Shown here: in pieces, positions 22,101-34,379 of the stretch | Layout of the letters: every line of letters begins with the position of its first letter | Position numbering within the stretch: the stretch's first letter is position 1 | From: Dysidea avara | Lineage: Eukaryota > Porifera > Demospongiae > Dictyoceratida > Dysideidae | DNA length: 64,000 bases | Assembly (NCBI RefSeq): GCF_963678975.1 | Contig: NC_089275.1 | Location: 26,411,977-26,475,976, forward strand | Direction of reading: 5' to 3' | Program-made: the position numbers and the translations under genes | Notes under the pieces: generated by a model | Told to the model about the DNA's origin: nothing | Databases searched by the model: none | Seen by the model: only the letters and a program-made list of their open reading frames with translations

Positions 22101-23331
22101 TTCCCGTGTTTTATAACATATAGTTTCTTATCTTTGTTCATAGAAGCCAGCTGCTGGCATAGAGCCTTATTCTGTCTTTGCTCGAGTGGAGTGAAGTCAG
22201 GTGTGATAAAGATCTTATGGACATCAGAAGGGTTGTTTGAAGACCTTAGTTTGGTCTTGTTCTTCAGAATAATAGCTTTATCTTGGATACTATTCAGAGA
22301 CAGCTTTAGCAATCTGGGTTTAGTAGATTTCTTGCCTAGACGGAGGGCATTGTTTATTGTTGTCAAAACTCCAAGGTATGTCTGGAGTAAAGTTGTGCAT
22401 TTAGAAATATCATCTTTCTTTCTAGATGCTCCATCAGAGGCAGCAGATTCTTCAATGTTGTGTACTATGATGTTCAGTTGCCTCTTCTCCTTTTCCTTCT
22501 GTTCAGTTGCTAGTGATACAGTTATGTGAGCAACAGAATCTTCAGAAAGTGAGGGAGAGGCAGATTGCGTAGGTGCATCAGCTGAGTGGTCAGCAAGTGC
22601 TTCAGCAAAGGTCTTTTGATGTTTATCGATTTGTGTTCCAAGATTCTTAGCAACCTCAGAAATGTTGGAGTGTAGTTCAGAAAGCTTGCTGTTAATTGAT
22701 TGAAGATCTGTTTGGAGTGCTTCATGGTTACTGGTTGTTTCATCTTTCACTTTTAAAGCGAAAGGCACTTTTGTATAACACAGAGAACAAAAAAAACATA
22801 ATCTTGGAAGAACTATTAGATAATACAGTGTATTCATCTTTTATTATTATTATTATTATTTATTGTTAATCAGCAGGACCCTCCAGGGGTATAATGCTGA
22901 TGTGCAATTACATGTGTACAATTTCCATTAGTTACTTAACTATATAAGTATGTACAATTATGACAAGTTACTTAATTATATACATATGTACAATTACAAT
23001 AATAAACTATAAAAATATATACAATTACGATAAGTTACTTAACTATATACATAGAAGGGGCTAATTTTTGCTTAAATTCTTCAACACAGTCAGTCTCAAT
23101 AATCTCATCATCTAATCTATTCCATTCTGGTACAGTTCTTGGGAGGAAGGAATATTTATATACATCAATTCTTGGTTGGTCATCTGGGGTAATTCCAGCG
23201 CACTCACAGTGTTCCCAGCGGAGGCACCAGTTGCATTCCACACCGTTCTCCTCGACGTCCTGACTGCACGTGATACACGAGTCACCTGAGGTGTTTTCTC
23301 GTTGGCGCCTGGTTTGCGCTTCAGAGGTCAT
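22079..23331 (-). pseudogene. Retrotransposon A ORF1 with PHD-type finger, interrupted
   Basis: The N-terminus (23331-23186) has CITCSQDVEENGVECNWCLR and HCEC, the first half of a PHD-like zinc finger. The rest resumes at 22839 and reads FFCSLCYTKV, then a coiled-coil-like stretch and an RRM-like nucleic-acid-binding region (RQLNIIVHNIEESAAS, ALRLGKK, KIFITPDFTPLEQ). Element B (22840-23179) splits the finger. One extra T in the run near 22790 also shifts the frame. ORF1 of element C has the same architecture. The protein would bind the retrotransposon RNA. Confidence 0.7.
22840..23179 (-). mobile_element. Retrotransposon B: 5'-truncated insertion with target duplication
   Basis: It encodes only the RT tail IDVYKYSFLPRTVPEWNRLD (about 23175-23035), then a 3' UTR and an AATAATAATAAAA-type tail at 22840-22865. 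TCATCT occurs at both borders (22834-22839 and 23180-23185). Removing the insert and one TCATCT rejoins the two halves of the PHD-like finger of ORF1. Confidence 0.75.
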
Positions 23332-23449
23332 GTCCAGCGTGTTACTATAAACGGGAAGTAGTTGCCGTCAGTAGATAGTAGAAAACTAGGAAGGTAAATT
23401 TCAGAGGTAAAAATTAAAGCCAACTCCCACAATCGAATTTGTAATGTAC

Positions 23450-24830
23450 TGAAAGAAACAAAAGGAGTTAGCTAATGATTATGATTATGATTAAAGTACC
23501 GGTAAAGGCACAGCCTGTATATCGGATCTACACACAATAGTACAATTAACCATTATACAAAAGTAAATCTCGAATCAAATAAGTGATTATCTAATAAGGA
23601 TTTAAAATTATTTACAGAATTTACATTAACTACAACTGCAGGCAAAACGTTCCAATCATTAATTAACCTATTAAAAATATTTTGATCGATAGTTTAATCT
23701 TGAGTGACATTTGAAAAGCTTAAACTGATGCCCCCTTGTAATGGTGGTATCAGAGTAGGTATATAGAGTGGAAAAATCTGAATTGAAATAGTTATTGATA
23801 ATCTTGTATAGTATCATATCACCTCTATGACGTCTGTGAGCCAGGGATGGTAGTTGTAGTGCTGCTAGTCTCTCATCGTACGGTTTATCTCTTAATGATG
23901 GCAATAAATGTGTAGCCCTATGTTGGACTTTCTCCACTTTCCTTTGATCAAGAACAAAGAAAGGCCCCCATACTACGTTACTATATTCAAGTGTTGGATG
24001 TACGAAAGCTGTAAATAATTTAGTCAACATATCAGAATCTAAATAATCAAAAGATTTCTTAATTAATCCTAGTAATCAATTTGCTTTTACAGCAACCTCT
24101 GCGGTATGCAGGTGGAACTTAAGTTGGTGGTCCAAGATAATGCCCAAGTCTTTGTAAGAATCAATATTGTCAATAACTGTTCCATCCAAATAATATGGCC
24201 CTTAGTGATGCATCGGTCCACTGAAGGTGCATATGCTTGCACTTCAAGATATTGAACTTAAGTTGCCAACGAATTGACCATTCATAAAGTAAGTCCAAAT
24301 CATGTTGTAGTACTGAATAATCCTCACTAGTTCTTATAACACGGAAAATCTTAGTGTCGTCAGCAAACATATACACGGGACTTGATACAATCGAAGGTAA
24401 GTCATTGACAAACATCGTGAATAAGATGGGACCAACACTGAACCCTGTGGGACTCCACTTTTAACAGGAATGGAATTAGATTTCTTTCCATTAAGCACTA
24501 CTTGTGTTCTGTCCTAATAAAGAACAAAGAGAAGAAATTATTATTTCGGGAAGGGCTTTTCGTCTTGTTTGATACGCGAAAAACCCGGGTTACGCTCTGA
24601 TTTCCTAGGTAGGGAGACACGTGTATTCTATGAAAAGCAGACCAATCCACTTTCGCCTATGTAAAGGCGAAGAAAGTTCAATATCACTGCCACAGTTTTG
24701 GGTGAGGCACTTCCGTTAAGGCCATTTTCGTTACGTCATTACATTCAAATTAAATTCCTCCAGAACAACTCGGTGATACTAAGCATACCAGACCCTTACT
24801 CTATGCGAAGGGGCGGGCGCCGCCAGACTA
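23450..24830. mobile_element. Right half of a TAGTCTGG-ended MITE, carrying retrotransposon F
   Basis: 23450-23476 and 24514-24830 align end to end with 44990-45334. The right end is GGCGCCGCCAGACTA. The left half is missing, probably lost where retrotransposon A lies. F is inserted at 23477-24513. Confidence 0.65.
23477..24513 (-). pseudogene. Retrotransposon F: 5'-truncated reverse transcriptase
   Basis: Minus-strand frames encode GVPQGSVL, then VYMFADDTKIFRV (catalytic FADD intact), WQLKFNILKCKHM and the C-terminal LEYSNVVWGPF, HRRHRGDMILYKIIN and TTITRGHQFKLF. The frames are split by shifts near 24430 and 24180. The insertion is bounded by CTAAT (23472-23476 and 24514-24518), and the 3' tail is an ATTATG repeat. 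The copy at 45010-45025 lacks the insertion. Confidence 0.8.
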
Positions 24831-25436
24831 GCCATTTTCCACGTTTTAATGTGCCTAACTAGTAGCTTCGTCAGTGGTGTCGCAGTCAGAGGTTGATAAA
24901 AATACTAGTGAAATTAGCCTGGATTATACCACTACACAGCTAGCTATGTATAGCTATAATGCACACGAAAAATCAATCCATAATCACGTGATCCATTTTC
25001 TAGTTGGAAACTAATACCATCAGGTGGTCACAACATAATATTGAAACCTGAATAACTTGCTAGGGAAACTAAAACTTTAAGTTATTGCAGCCATGCCTCT
25101 CATTTTAGCGTCAGACACATTTTTTGAGGACTTTTAATAGAACTTACATAGAATATTGTAGAAAAATCTAGTACTTCTATTGGTAGATCTGTGAAAAATT
25201 ACAAATGTTTGATTATAAGCAGATTTCAACTAGAAATTTCATTTATAAAGCAGAAATTAAGTGAGGTGATCAGCCAAGGTAGCAGTGGTTCAGTGGTTAA
25301 GGATGCAGGTGTTAGGTATGGAGGTCCAAGGGCAGCCCCAGGAGTTTGGTGACTGGTTTCCAAACTTTTGCTTTGTGTAAATTTAAGGGCAAGATTTTCC
25401 AGAAAATTATGTAATTTGAAATTGAATCTGGTAGCA
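24831..25436. other. Stretch without a recognisable gene; one tRNA-like head
   Basis: Mostly AT-rich with no coding motif. Around 25278-25310 the text TGGTTCAGTGGTTAAGGATG resembles a tRNA D-arm with A box, but no matching anticodon and T arms follow. A GGTTCGAATTC B-box-like string occurs only at 25923. At most a decayed tRNA-derived SINE. Confidence 0.25.
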
Positions 25437-25490
25437 ATACCTTAAATTTAAACTGTCAATACTACTATTGACAGTTTAAATTTAAGGTAT
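25437..25490. repeat. Perfect 25-bp hairpin
   Basis: The arm 25437-25461 is the exact reverse complement of 25466-25490, with the four-base loop CTAC. The arms contain CTTAAATTTAAACTGTCAAT. Confidence 0.85.
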
Positions 25491-25539
25491 AATAATGTAT
25501 ACGTAGGCTGCTTAACTGTCTGGCACAGTATCAGGTGCA

Positions 25540-26030
25540 GACTAAAGAATTAAGGGACAGAGCAAATTTGACATTTGAAGCATACAACAGACATGGATGT
25601 TATTCTGGGGGTCTTGGGGCATTCCCCCAGGAAGATTTTCAAATTTTAATACTCTGTTATAAGATTTTGAACTGTTTTTTACTGTGTTAGCACAGGTAAA
25701 TAAACTAGCTAGCTAGCTACTTACAGTTCTTAAGGGAAATACAAAACGTGGATGTTCTATTAGAGTGGTTGACTAGAGAGTAGAAAGAGAATTTAGAGAG
25801 TATTTCGATCTGAACTTTTGTACCATTACAAATCACTGTAAAATATAATTTTGAACACCTGAATACACTTGACCAGTTTCTGGAAACCTCAGAAACCCCC
25901 TAGATCCACTTCTGAGGTTCCTGGTTCGAATTCTGGTAAGTTTTTGTTTTTCGACATTTTTTGCACACCTTTTTTACCCCGTGGTGACTACTCTATAAGA
26001 GTATCTCGATCCTGCAATTTCACACTTGCT
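25540..26030 (+). repeat. Dispersed repeat, related to 63380-63720
   Basis: Shared landmarks in order are a GGGGCATTCCCCCAG-like block, TTACAGTTCTTAAGG, CTATTAGAGTGGTTGACT and TGTTTCTGGAAACCTCAGAA-like text. Both copies contain the CTCTATTAGAG motif. No coding potential is seen. Confidence 0.5.
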
Positions 26031-26089
26031 TAGTTTTGCTTTATAACTTTGTCGTTATAACTCTATTGCTATTAAGGCTCCTATTCGGT

Positions 26090-26775
26090 GATTATTATTT
26101 TTTATTTTTTTATTATTATTATTTTTTATTTATTTTTATTTAATTTTTTTATTTAATTTTTTTAATTTTTTTCCCTGGGCTGGATGGACTGCCCTTGCCT
26201 ACCACCCCAGCACAAAGAAAGCACGTGCTGGACAACTGAATAAAAAGGACCAGATTGCTAAAAGTTTAAAAGTCCCTGTGCTCATCAATGCGGCCCATCT
26301 CAGGAGAGGCATCAGAGGAGCGATGCGAGATGGACCTACTTCCACGTATGCACATTGTAGCTGACCGAAGTAAAGAAAAAGACAATGTGCATCGGATAAA
26401 AGCCAGAGTCTGACTGTAACTAGTAGAGCCGCGGCGAGATAGATGGTCAGCCAAACGACGGTAGAAAACTATTGCCTCCCTTCCCATACCTCCAGTGGTC
26501 GCAAACACAAGGGGAGTGAAGGAGGCCTGCTCAACCTCTCTGACACGGTCACCATACTCACGTTTCTTCTGTGCCTCGTGACGTCGATACAAAGAGGGGA
26601 CACTGGTGTTGCAGTAGCTCGGTGCATTAGGATGAAACACCCTTACGTCAAAAAAGGCACTTTGCCGCTGCCCCCAGAATCCCCTAGCATGTATGTCTGC
26701 CCTAGCCTCATCCTGACGGTTGGCAGTCTTAGGTGCAATGATCTCCCCAGTAAGTGGCTGTAAAGGTGGCTCAAG
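26090..26775 (-). pseudogene. Retrotransposon D, 3' part: restriction-like endonuclease and tail
   Basis: It continues the D frame after Ginger copy 2. It encodes LEPPLQPLTGEII, ADIHARGFWGQRQSAFFDVR and VFHPNAPSY, with D and DVRV placed like the catalytic core of a PD-(D/E)XK nuclease, then EVEQASFTPLVFATTGGMG. It is followed by a 3' UTR and an A/T-rich tail at 26090-26170. In R2-like non-LTR elements this domain nicks the target for primed reverse transcription. The first codons directly abut the GGCC duplication at 26776-26779. Confidence 0.7.
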
Positions 26776-27277
26776 GGCCTGTCATGCGACAATTGGTCCC
26801 CCCAAAATCAGTCCCCCCGGACTAGTTAAAGCCGCGCTATATGGTCCCCCCGGACCACTTGAGAAACTTCAACTTGTCCCCCCCGGACAACCTAGAGCGC
26901 CACGGTTGGTCCCCCTCTGCTACAAGTGGTCCCCCACGCTGAATATGATCCAGGCGCGGCAAGCAACACGGCCGGATCAGTTTCTTCGTACAGCTTGTTT
27001 TTAAACTATAAAGCTACAGTGCCAGTGATCGGGTATGAGGCTACAGGCTGTGCCTTGTATGCTCGGCTAGGCCTGTGCTTCGTGGATTCTCAGCCATGAT
27101 GCCGGTGATCAGTCTATGTTGTCAATTCACTACTAATGTATTCACTGACATGCGTCATGCCAGGCTATATAGCTAGCCATAAAAGCGATGCAGCTAGCAT
27201 AATTAATGTATGCCATGAAATAGCTAACTAGTTAGCAAAGTTTGCCAATATACATCAACAATTGTTACAGTCATTAG

Positions 27278-30200
27278 CTAATGTGTAAAGTCTTTACGTT
27301 GTTTGACACAATCAATACAGTTAAATTCATAAGAGGGTGCTGAAGGGTCATCCACAGTTACTCCTGAGCAGATTACATGCACCCACGCATTACAGTTACC
27401 ACACTGGATCTACATACACAATAAATATACATAAAGTTCTCACATGAATAATATATGTGTATAGCATACCCAGCGATCAGTATAATCTTCATGCTGAAAA
27501 CTTTCTTCAGATCGTCCACACATGATGCAGCGCTCAGTCATGTCAACTGAATTTGAAACACACGTATATATGCACACTTTAACGCAGAGCAAATTACTTG
27601 AATTGGTGAGGAGTGCTGTGCCTATATCTATTCTGGCTTTCTTCATATTCATTTGTAAAATGGCGTCTTCGTCGATACGGTTAAAATTTAACAATTGTTC
27701 AGCAATCTGTGTATAATACACAAACTTTATAGCCTTAGCTACAAAAGCGAGATGTTATACCTTTAAACTCAAAACACCACAGTTGAAGCTGTCTCCTGGC
27801 TTTTGCACACCTTTCTTGAGCTGAATGAGCTCAAAATTGTCCAATGAGACGTTGTCTTGACCAACGCAGTTATATCTCATAGCAAAGAACCTTCTATGGA
27901 GCATATAAAACTAGGTGTAAAAGTGCATTGCATCAATTTAGTTCACAGTGATGCACTGTATAATTATGTTAACAGTCAATGTTACAGTATTGAACATACT
28001 TCAAACCTGTGTATGCTCCACGTATGGCTCGCGATGGTCCAAGAGGATCGATGTAGTAAAACTTTTTTTCTTCCATGTTGATTGCCTACAGAGCAGCACA
28101 ACAAGTGTATTGGTATCACCCTATGCAAATTGCTTACAATCAATATCCAGTGGTTTTCTCCACGATTGTACATTCCAACAATAAACACTTTGGTGCTTAG
28201 CGTCTCCTATAGTATGAATAAGCTAACTCCTCCACGTAGCATTTGTGATCTTACCTTGCTTAAAAGGTGCGATGATTTCCCAGATTTTGAGCGATTAACC
28301 CAGGCAGTGATGGTTTGTGACAAGACAGCAAAACTGTCATTCCTCAATTCAACTAGCATGCGTAAATATCCATTCACTATCTATAACATTAATTTTAGTG
28401 CATCAAATTTAGAGGTATATAATACAATGCACTGACCTCATCATTTAACCAGTTATTTCCTTTCAAGTTGTGAAAGCTACCTTGATGTATAGCCAAATGT
28501 CCAAACCTAGCTTTAATTACATAGCACGGCTTTCTTTTCCAGATAGCTTTTAGCTGATCCTGTATGTATATATATGAGTCATATGTACCACAGCACAAAA
28601 ACATACATAGGCTGTAAGTGGTATGATGCTTCCATTGTTGGCTCCGGCTGTATTAATCATTCCTGTTACTGCTGTAGACGTTGTAGCTGTTACGTTAGGT
28701 GTGGCTGTTATCTTGGATTCCACTGTCTCTGTTGTTGTCGCAATCATAGGTGCTACCACTGATGGTTCCGCTATTGTAGGAGGCTTTGTTACGGTGTTTT
28801 TCTGAAACTCCTCACATCTCTGTGTAATGGTAAGCACACAATAATTACAATAGCTGTCAAGGAATTATCACAACAAAATACAACCTTTATAAGCTTGCGA
28901 CGTCGTCTCAATGGCTTAACTGAATTCGTATCAGGACTATCAGAGAAATTCAGCTTTCTCTTGGTAACAATGTGCTTTGGTGGTGAGAATATCATATCAA
29001 CAACCCTCTTTCCTATTGGAACTGTTGTGATGTTTTTCCAGCTATCACAATTTACCTTTATCAGATGTAGGCTTTATTTTAAATTCATTGTGTTCCAGTT
29101 TTTGGCTGTAAATAGGTGATAGCGCAGGTGCACTAAAACTGCCAAACTCTGGGAAGTAGCCTCCTGCTTGTTTGGGGGAACTGTAAACCAATGGGCAATT
29201 CTGAAAATAGACATTAGTAAGATATGTGAAGAACGAATTGGAGGAACTTCTAACCACATTAATAGCAACTGATACATTGTGCCCTTGCTCCTTATTCATT
29301 CGTACTAGATCTTTACAGTGAGTGATATCTTCCTCATCCCATCGTGATATCAAACTGGGATAGCTGGGTTCCTATTACATGTACTCATATAGAATTCCAC
29401 GTGGGTGTATATAGTATGCTACAGTAGCTATGTAACCAGCAAATCAGTGAGCTTATTAAAACTACTCAAAGTATGTATGCTGGCTGCACTACAACCATAG
29501 TTACCATGCTTGGCAATAAGCCTATACATTACTTACTTTGTCACTCATGATGCTGCTAGGATCATAAGAAATGGACGTTCTTGAAGAAGAGTCACTCTGA
29601 TCATGAGATGTACGAGCATGTAGGAGCACTGATATGTTGCCATCATCCATTTGGTCCAAAATTTTGGTCTTAGTATCTTCATCACACTGAGATGTCAAGA
29701 TGGGATCCTATAACATGTACATGATATAAATATTACAGTATAGTATCAAATAATCTTACTTTATCACTTTTGGTGGCTCTAGGTTCATGTGAGATAATGG
29801 ACACTGTTGGGTTGTGAGATTTTGAAGTATGTGTACAAGTATTGTGAGTAACAACTGATGTGTTGTCCTCCTCTATTTGGTCAGTCTAGATATTGTCATC
29901 ATACTGGAATATCGAGTTGCATGGTTCCTATGTATTGCAAGATAATATTACATCAATTAACATGTAGTTATAAGTTCTTACTTTGTCGCTCACACTGGCA
30001 CTAGGATCATGTGAAATGGATCCTTTTCCACTTCTGACAGATGTGTTGCCACTATTATCACTTTCGTCATGAGATGTTGAGATACAACCAGTTGCCTATA
30101 CAATTATAACTTACATAAACACACCTGTGTGCCACACATACATGCACGTACCTTCTTGGGTGGATAGAACAATTTCAAATGTGTACCATGGACTTTTAAA

Positions 30201-33200
30201 GTCTGTTTAATGTCATTGGTGTTTATAGTACGTTCACGTTGAGCTGAATCCTCAAAAACATTTAATAACTCATGGATGCAATTACACATGATCTTGAAAT
30301 TTGGCTCATTTGTAGTACTGCTTGATCCGCTAAAAATATTTTGAAATCTTTTTGTTCAAATGTTTGACATAATATTTACGGCCAATCAAAATTTTCACAA
30401 TACATTTCCTATGGAGAAGCCATATAAGTACAGTGTCCATTACAGCCCTTCCCCGAATTTGTAGTGAAGCCAAACCGTACATGTCTGTTGTTGACACCTT
30501 TGCTGTTCCCAATAATCATCTGGTTGGCTGAAATGTTAACTCTGTTGAGAAAAAATCCACTTTTAATTTTTAGCTGTTTTTCAGGATTCAGCTCAACGTG
30601 AACATACTATAGGATCTGAAAAATTCCTTTACCAACAGACTTCACAACTTTATAAGGACCCTGCCACTTATAATCCATTTTTCCAACAGCCCGCTTTTTC
30701 CTCTTCATATCTTTTCTAAGAACCAATGTTCCAACTTTGAATGTAGCTGGGTTATGGTGCTTCCTGTCATACACTTGTTTGTGACGCTTTTGAGCGGTGA
30801 GTATGTTCTCCTTCACAATTTGTGCTACTTTTGTTTGATGAATGAAATGTTGTTCTATAACTTCATCATTATGATCCAAGTGCTGTACGATATCTTCTTC
30901 TTTGGGAGATTGAATTTCAACAGGTAACAGAGCTTGTCGTCCAAACATCACAGCAAAAGGGCAATATTTTGATGACTCGTGTTTAGAAGTATTGTAAGCA
31001 AAAACACAGGTGTCTAAATAATCTTCCCAGAGTTCCTTTTTCTCATTAACAAACTTTACCAGCATATTCTGGATGGTCTGGTTAAAATGCTCAACCAAGC
31101 CGTTTGCCTACAACAGACACATAATACAGTTGTATCTACTTAAAGTGCATAAGGTAAATATGCATATTATAGCACTATGCATTTCTTTACCATGCAACTA
31201 TTAATGTTGATTAGTTACAACATAGCATATAATATAGGATAGTAGAGTAGTAGTTACCTGAGGATGGTAAGGGGTAGTCAAACGGTGGTCAATTTTCATC
31301 ATCTTCATCAATTTCTTGTCAAGGCGATTGTTAAATTCACTTCCTTGATCAGAAGTAATTACTCTTGGTAATCCAAACTGCATGAATAACTGTAAAGTAT
31401 GTAATATGCAAGTAAATAACATGGTACACTTTGAATTGCATGGTTCTGGTGGCTGCTTGGGTTATAATGACTACTTCATTCTGTTAGTATTTAATTACAT
31501 TTTTGCAGCACACTATAATACATTGCTTTGTCTTGGGTGTGTGTGTGTGTGTGTGTGTGCATGTGTGTGTTCATGTATATGTGTGAACTTTTCCGAATGT
31601 ATTAGTAGATTTTATTTTGCATTGTTTTATTGTTACTGCATGGAAACAGAATTAGATGCAACATACAAAAGTATTCTTTAAGTCAATTTGGACACCTGTG
31701 GATGTTATTAACTGCATGCACAGTTTCACATTAATGACAAACATTCAAAGTACATGTATTACTTCTGCACGGTTATTCTGTATTCCGTAATCTCCCAAAT
31801 ATTGTGCAGTTGTTTTACATACTCCTACATACAATAAGCAATCAAGTTGAAATTTTCAGCACCTAGCTGCTTCTCTACCATCTCTATCTAGCTACTTTTC
31901 TACCATCCAGTAACCAAGTCAAAATATTTTGGTGATCATAGCATAGGATTGTAATAGGCTTAATTATAAAGGATCCTTTATGATGAAGCTATGACAAAAT
32001 TAATAAGTTTCAGCAGCTGCGTGAAAGGATAGGAATACTAAAGCTAATCTATTGACATCCAAGTAAGCAAGATTCACATCTTGCTAAGATAAGTGATTTA
32101 GCCAAAGGTTTTCATACAGCTATACAAAATGTTTCAATTAGACGTAGAAAATGAATACTGGAATTGGTATGCTGGGAGAATACGGGTTAAACGGCCCACA
32201 TAACTGGCTATACAACTCTTTTCCGACCCATATTATATAGCTGCTTTAACAAACATATACTGTAGTTCTGTATTAGTCTACACGTCCAAGTGTTTGCAAA
32301 CTTTAAGTAAATATGTGCATTATACACACAACATATATATATATACCTTAAACAAAGCACTAAACACGGTTGAGGATTCCTTATTGCTGCAAGCAAATGC
32401 CTGCACAAACTTGCTAAAGTAGTCTGCTACTGTCAGAATATAGCAATTTCCTTGAGTGGACTTGTGCTTTAGTGGTCCGACAAAGTCTATTCCAATGTGG
32501 TACCAAGTTGCTACAACTGGAATAGGGTTAAGTTCTGGTACCCCTGTGTCCATTTTCTTTGTCATCCGTTGGCGCACATCACATTCCTTCACCTTAGATG
32601 TATAGAAAAATGTGATGATGCAAGTTTATTACTGATGAAATATTTTGCATCTTGTGCAAAGGCATTATGTATACGTGCATGGTAAACCATTGTTCTTTAC
32701 AACCTGAAAGCATATAAAATTAATAGAGTTTTGCAGTACAGTTCTATAGCAACTCCAACATGTTGATTGATATAATTGGGTCATTTTTCATTTATGCAGC
32801 TATTTAGAAAACAGAATACTGCAGTTGCAAGTGGTATAGAAGCATGCAAGCAGGGTAAATTTTCAACATAATCATAATTATTATATATGTCTACAACATT
32901 ATCATAAAGTAAAACTGACAAGACCAAAAAGATGTAACAGGGGCATCATACTGTAATAAGCAACCAAATTACATAGCTGTTTGGTATACGTATTGTGAAA
33001 GCTGAGTATTAGTCTGCTATTCTAAATTGCAAGGCATCAACTGCATGATATACTTCCGCATATATGTATACCCCCAAGGTATAGCTGTATAGGTATGTAC
33101 TTACAAATGCTTTTACATCCTTTCCTACTCCTTGCCACATGTAGCGTTCTGTAATCCTTGCCTGTGTCTTCTTTGTCCCCATGTGACCTGATGTAGGGTG

Positions 33201-34379
33201 TACATGACAATACCGCAATATCCGCTCTTTCTCTTTCGGGTCTAGTATGTATCTGACCTATACAAACCATACACTTGTATTACCAGTCACATACACTGCA
33301 TTATAGTATGCTGAGTCAGCAGCTATATATGGCCCTACAGCTCTATACAACTTAGAATTAGAGAGTCAATAGGGTCTTGAACTAAAAGAGAAATTATCAC
33401 ACCAAGCAATTTGTCCATGTAGACAACAGCAGGCCATGCAAACTAGGTGGCTACCAAGTACCGGAACCATAACATCCTGAACGAAAAGAACTTCTTATTT
33501 CAGTGGAAACTGAATCAGTTCTGTTTCATTTACCAGAGGTTGCACTATATGTATGTTTTGCATTGATTTTGCAAAAGTTCAGAAATACTCTATAGCAGCC
33601 AGCCACTCCAACAGAACAGTGACAATTTTGTTTATTCAGCTGTGCATAGCAATTCACTAAAATGGTCCAAAACTTTATTTCAGTTGACCCACCCTGTTTA
33701 AGTGAAAAGTTTGGAAGCCATATAGTCACTGCTGCAAAAGTTTATTCCTGACTCATAGGTTTGCTTTCTGTACTCAGGGTTACTGTGATTAAACAAATAA
33801 TAAATATGGCAGGGAGACAGAAACATAACTATATGTTTAAGTTTTCATAGTACAATTATCTGGAAGCTAGCCAGATGTAATAAATAACAGAAAGGAACCA
33901 TGGGACACGTGGTAGACTGTAAATACAATGGCTTATACGTTGGCAGCTGCATTCGCAGTTTCTAAGTGTGACTGCTCTATTAGAGCAACTGACTGTTCTA
34001 TTAGAGTAAGTGGCTGAACCACTTTCTACAATTATAGAAAGTAAGCCCGACTCGGGGAGTCTATGCCACGGCCTCCTAATGCTGGCTTCTCCACCTCCGT
34101 CCTATGCATACATGATGCATTATAATAGTAAATATTTACCTTGGTCTTGTCCTGTTTGGTGTACAGAAGCGCTCCATCTTCTAAAGTGTACCTCATTGCC
34201 TTTCTTCTAATACACCTCTTCTCGTTCTTTGTACACTCTTGTCTGTACCTCTGCTCTTGAAGATACAGTAAAACATCCTCGTGCAGTTGTCTCTCAATCT
34301 CTCCACGACTATCTTCCGACTCCGTACATTGGCTGCTGCTACTGTGACCAGCAGGGTTAGCGGAGCCATCCGCCATCAT
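27278..34379 (-). pseudogene. Ginger-like transposase gene, copy 2 (three lesions)
   Basis: Same exon set as copy 1, from ATG at 34379 to a stop at 27278. Exon 4 keeps frame here (G4 run at 31271-31274, YHPQ intact). Lesions are: the zinc-finger CDVC reads CDVR (TGC to CGC, 32572-32574), a MITE splits exon 5 at 30226-30609, and exon 7 has an in-frame TAG at 29886-29888. Exon 8 is full length (29707-29537, 57 residues ending SDK). The protease catalytic residues and PHD ligands are unchanged. Because the two copies are damaged at different places, a functional parent probably existed recently or still exists elsewhere. Confidence 0.8.
30226..30609. mobile_element. TA-flanked MITE inside Ginger copy 2
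   Basis: 384 bp with about 27-bp TIRs (left TAGTACGTTCACGTTGAGCT, right its reverse complement with one mismatch). TA flanks both sides (30224-30225 and 30610-30611), and copy 1 shows the unoccupied site at 14354-14356. TA duplication suggests the Tc1/mariner group. It splits exon 5 just after the GPY/F-like module. Confidence 0.85.

Noticed and set aside
22134..22529. 131-residue plus-strand frame
   Set aside because: Antisense of ORF1 of retrotransposon A.
25278..25345. tRNA gene
   Set aside because: Only a D-arm/A-box-like segment is present; no anticodon or T arm folds at the right distance.
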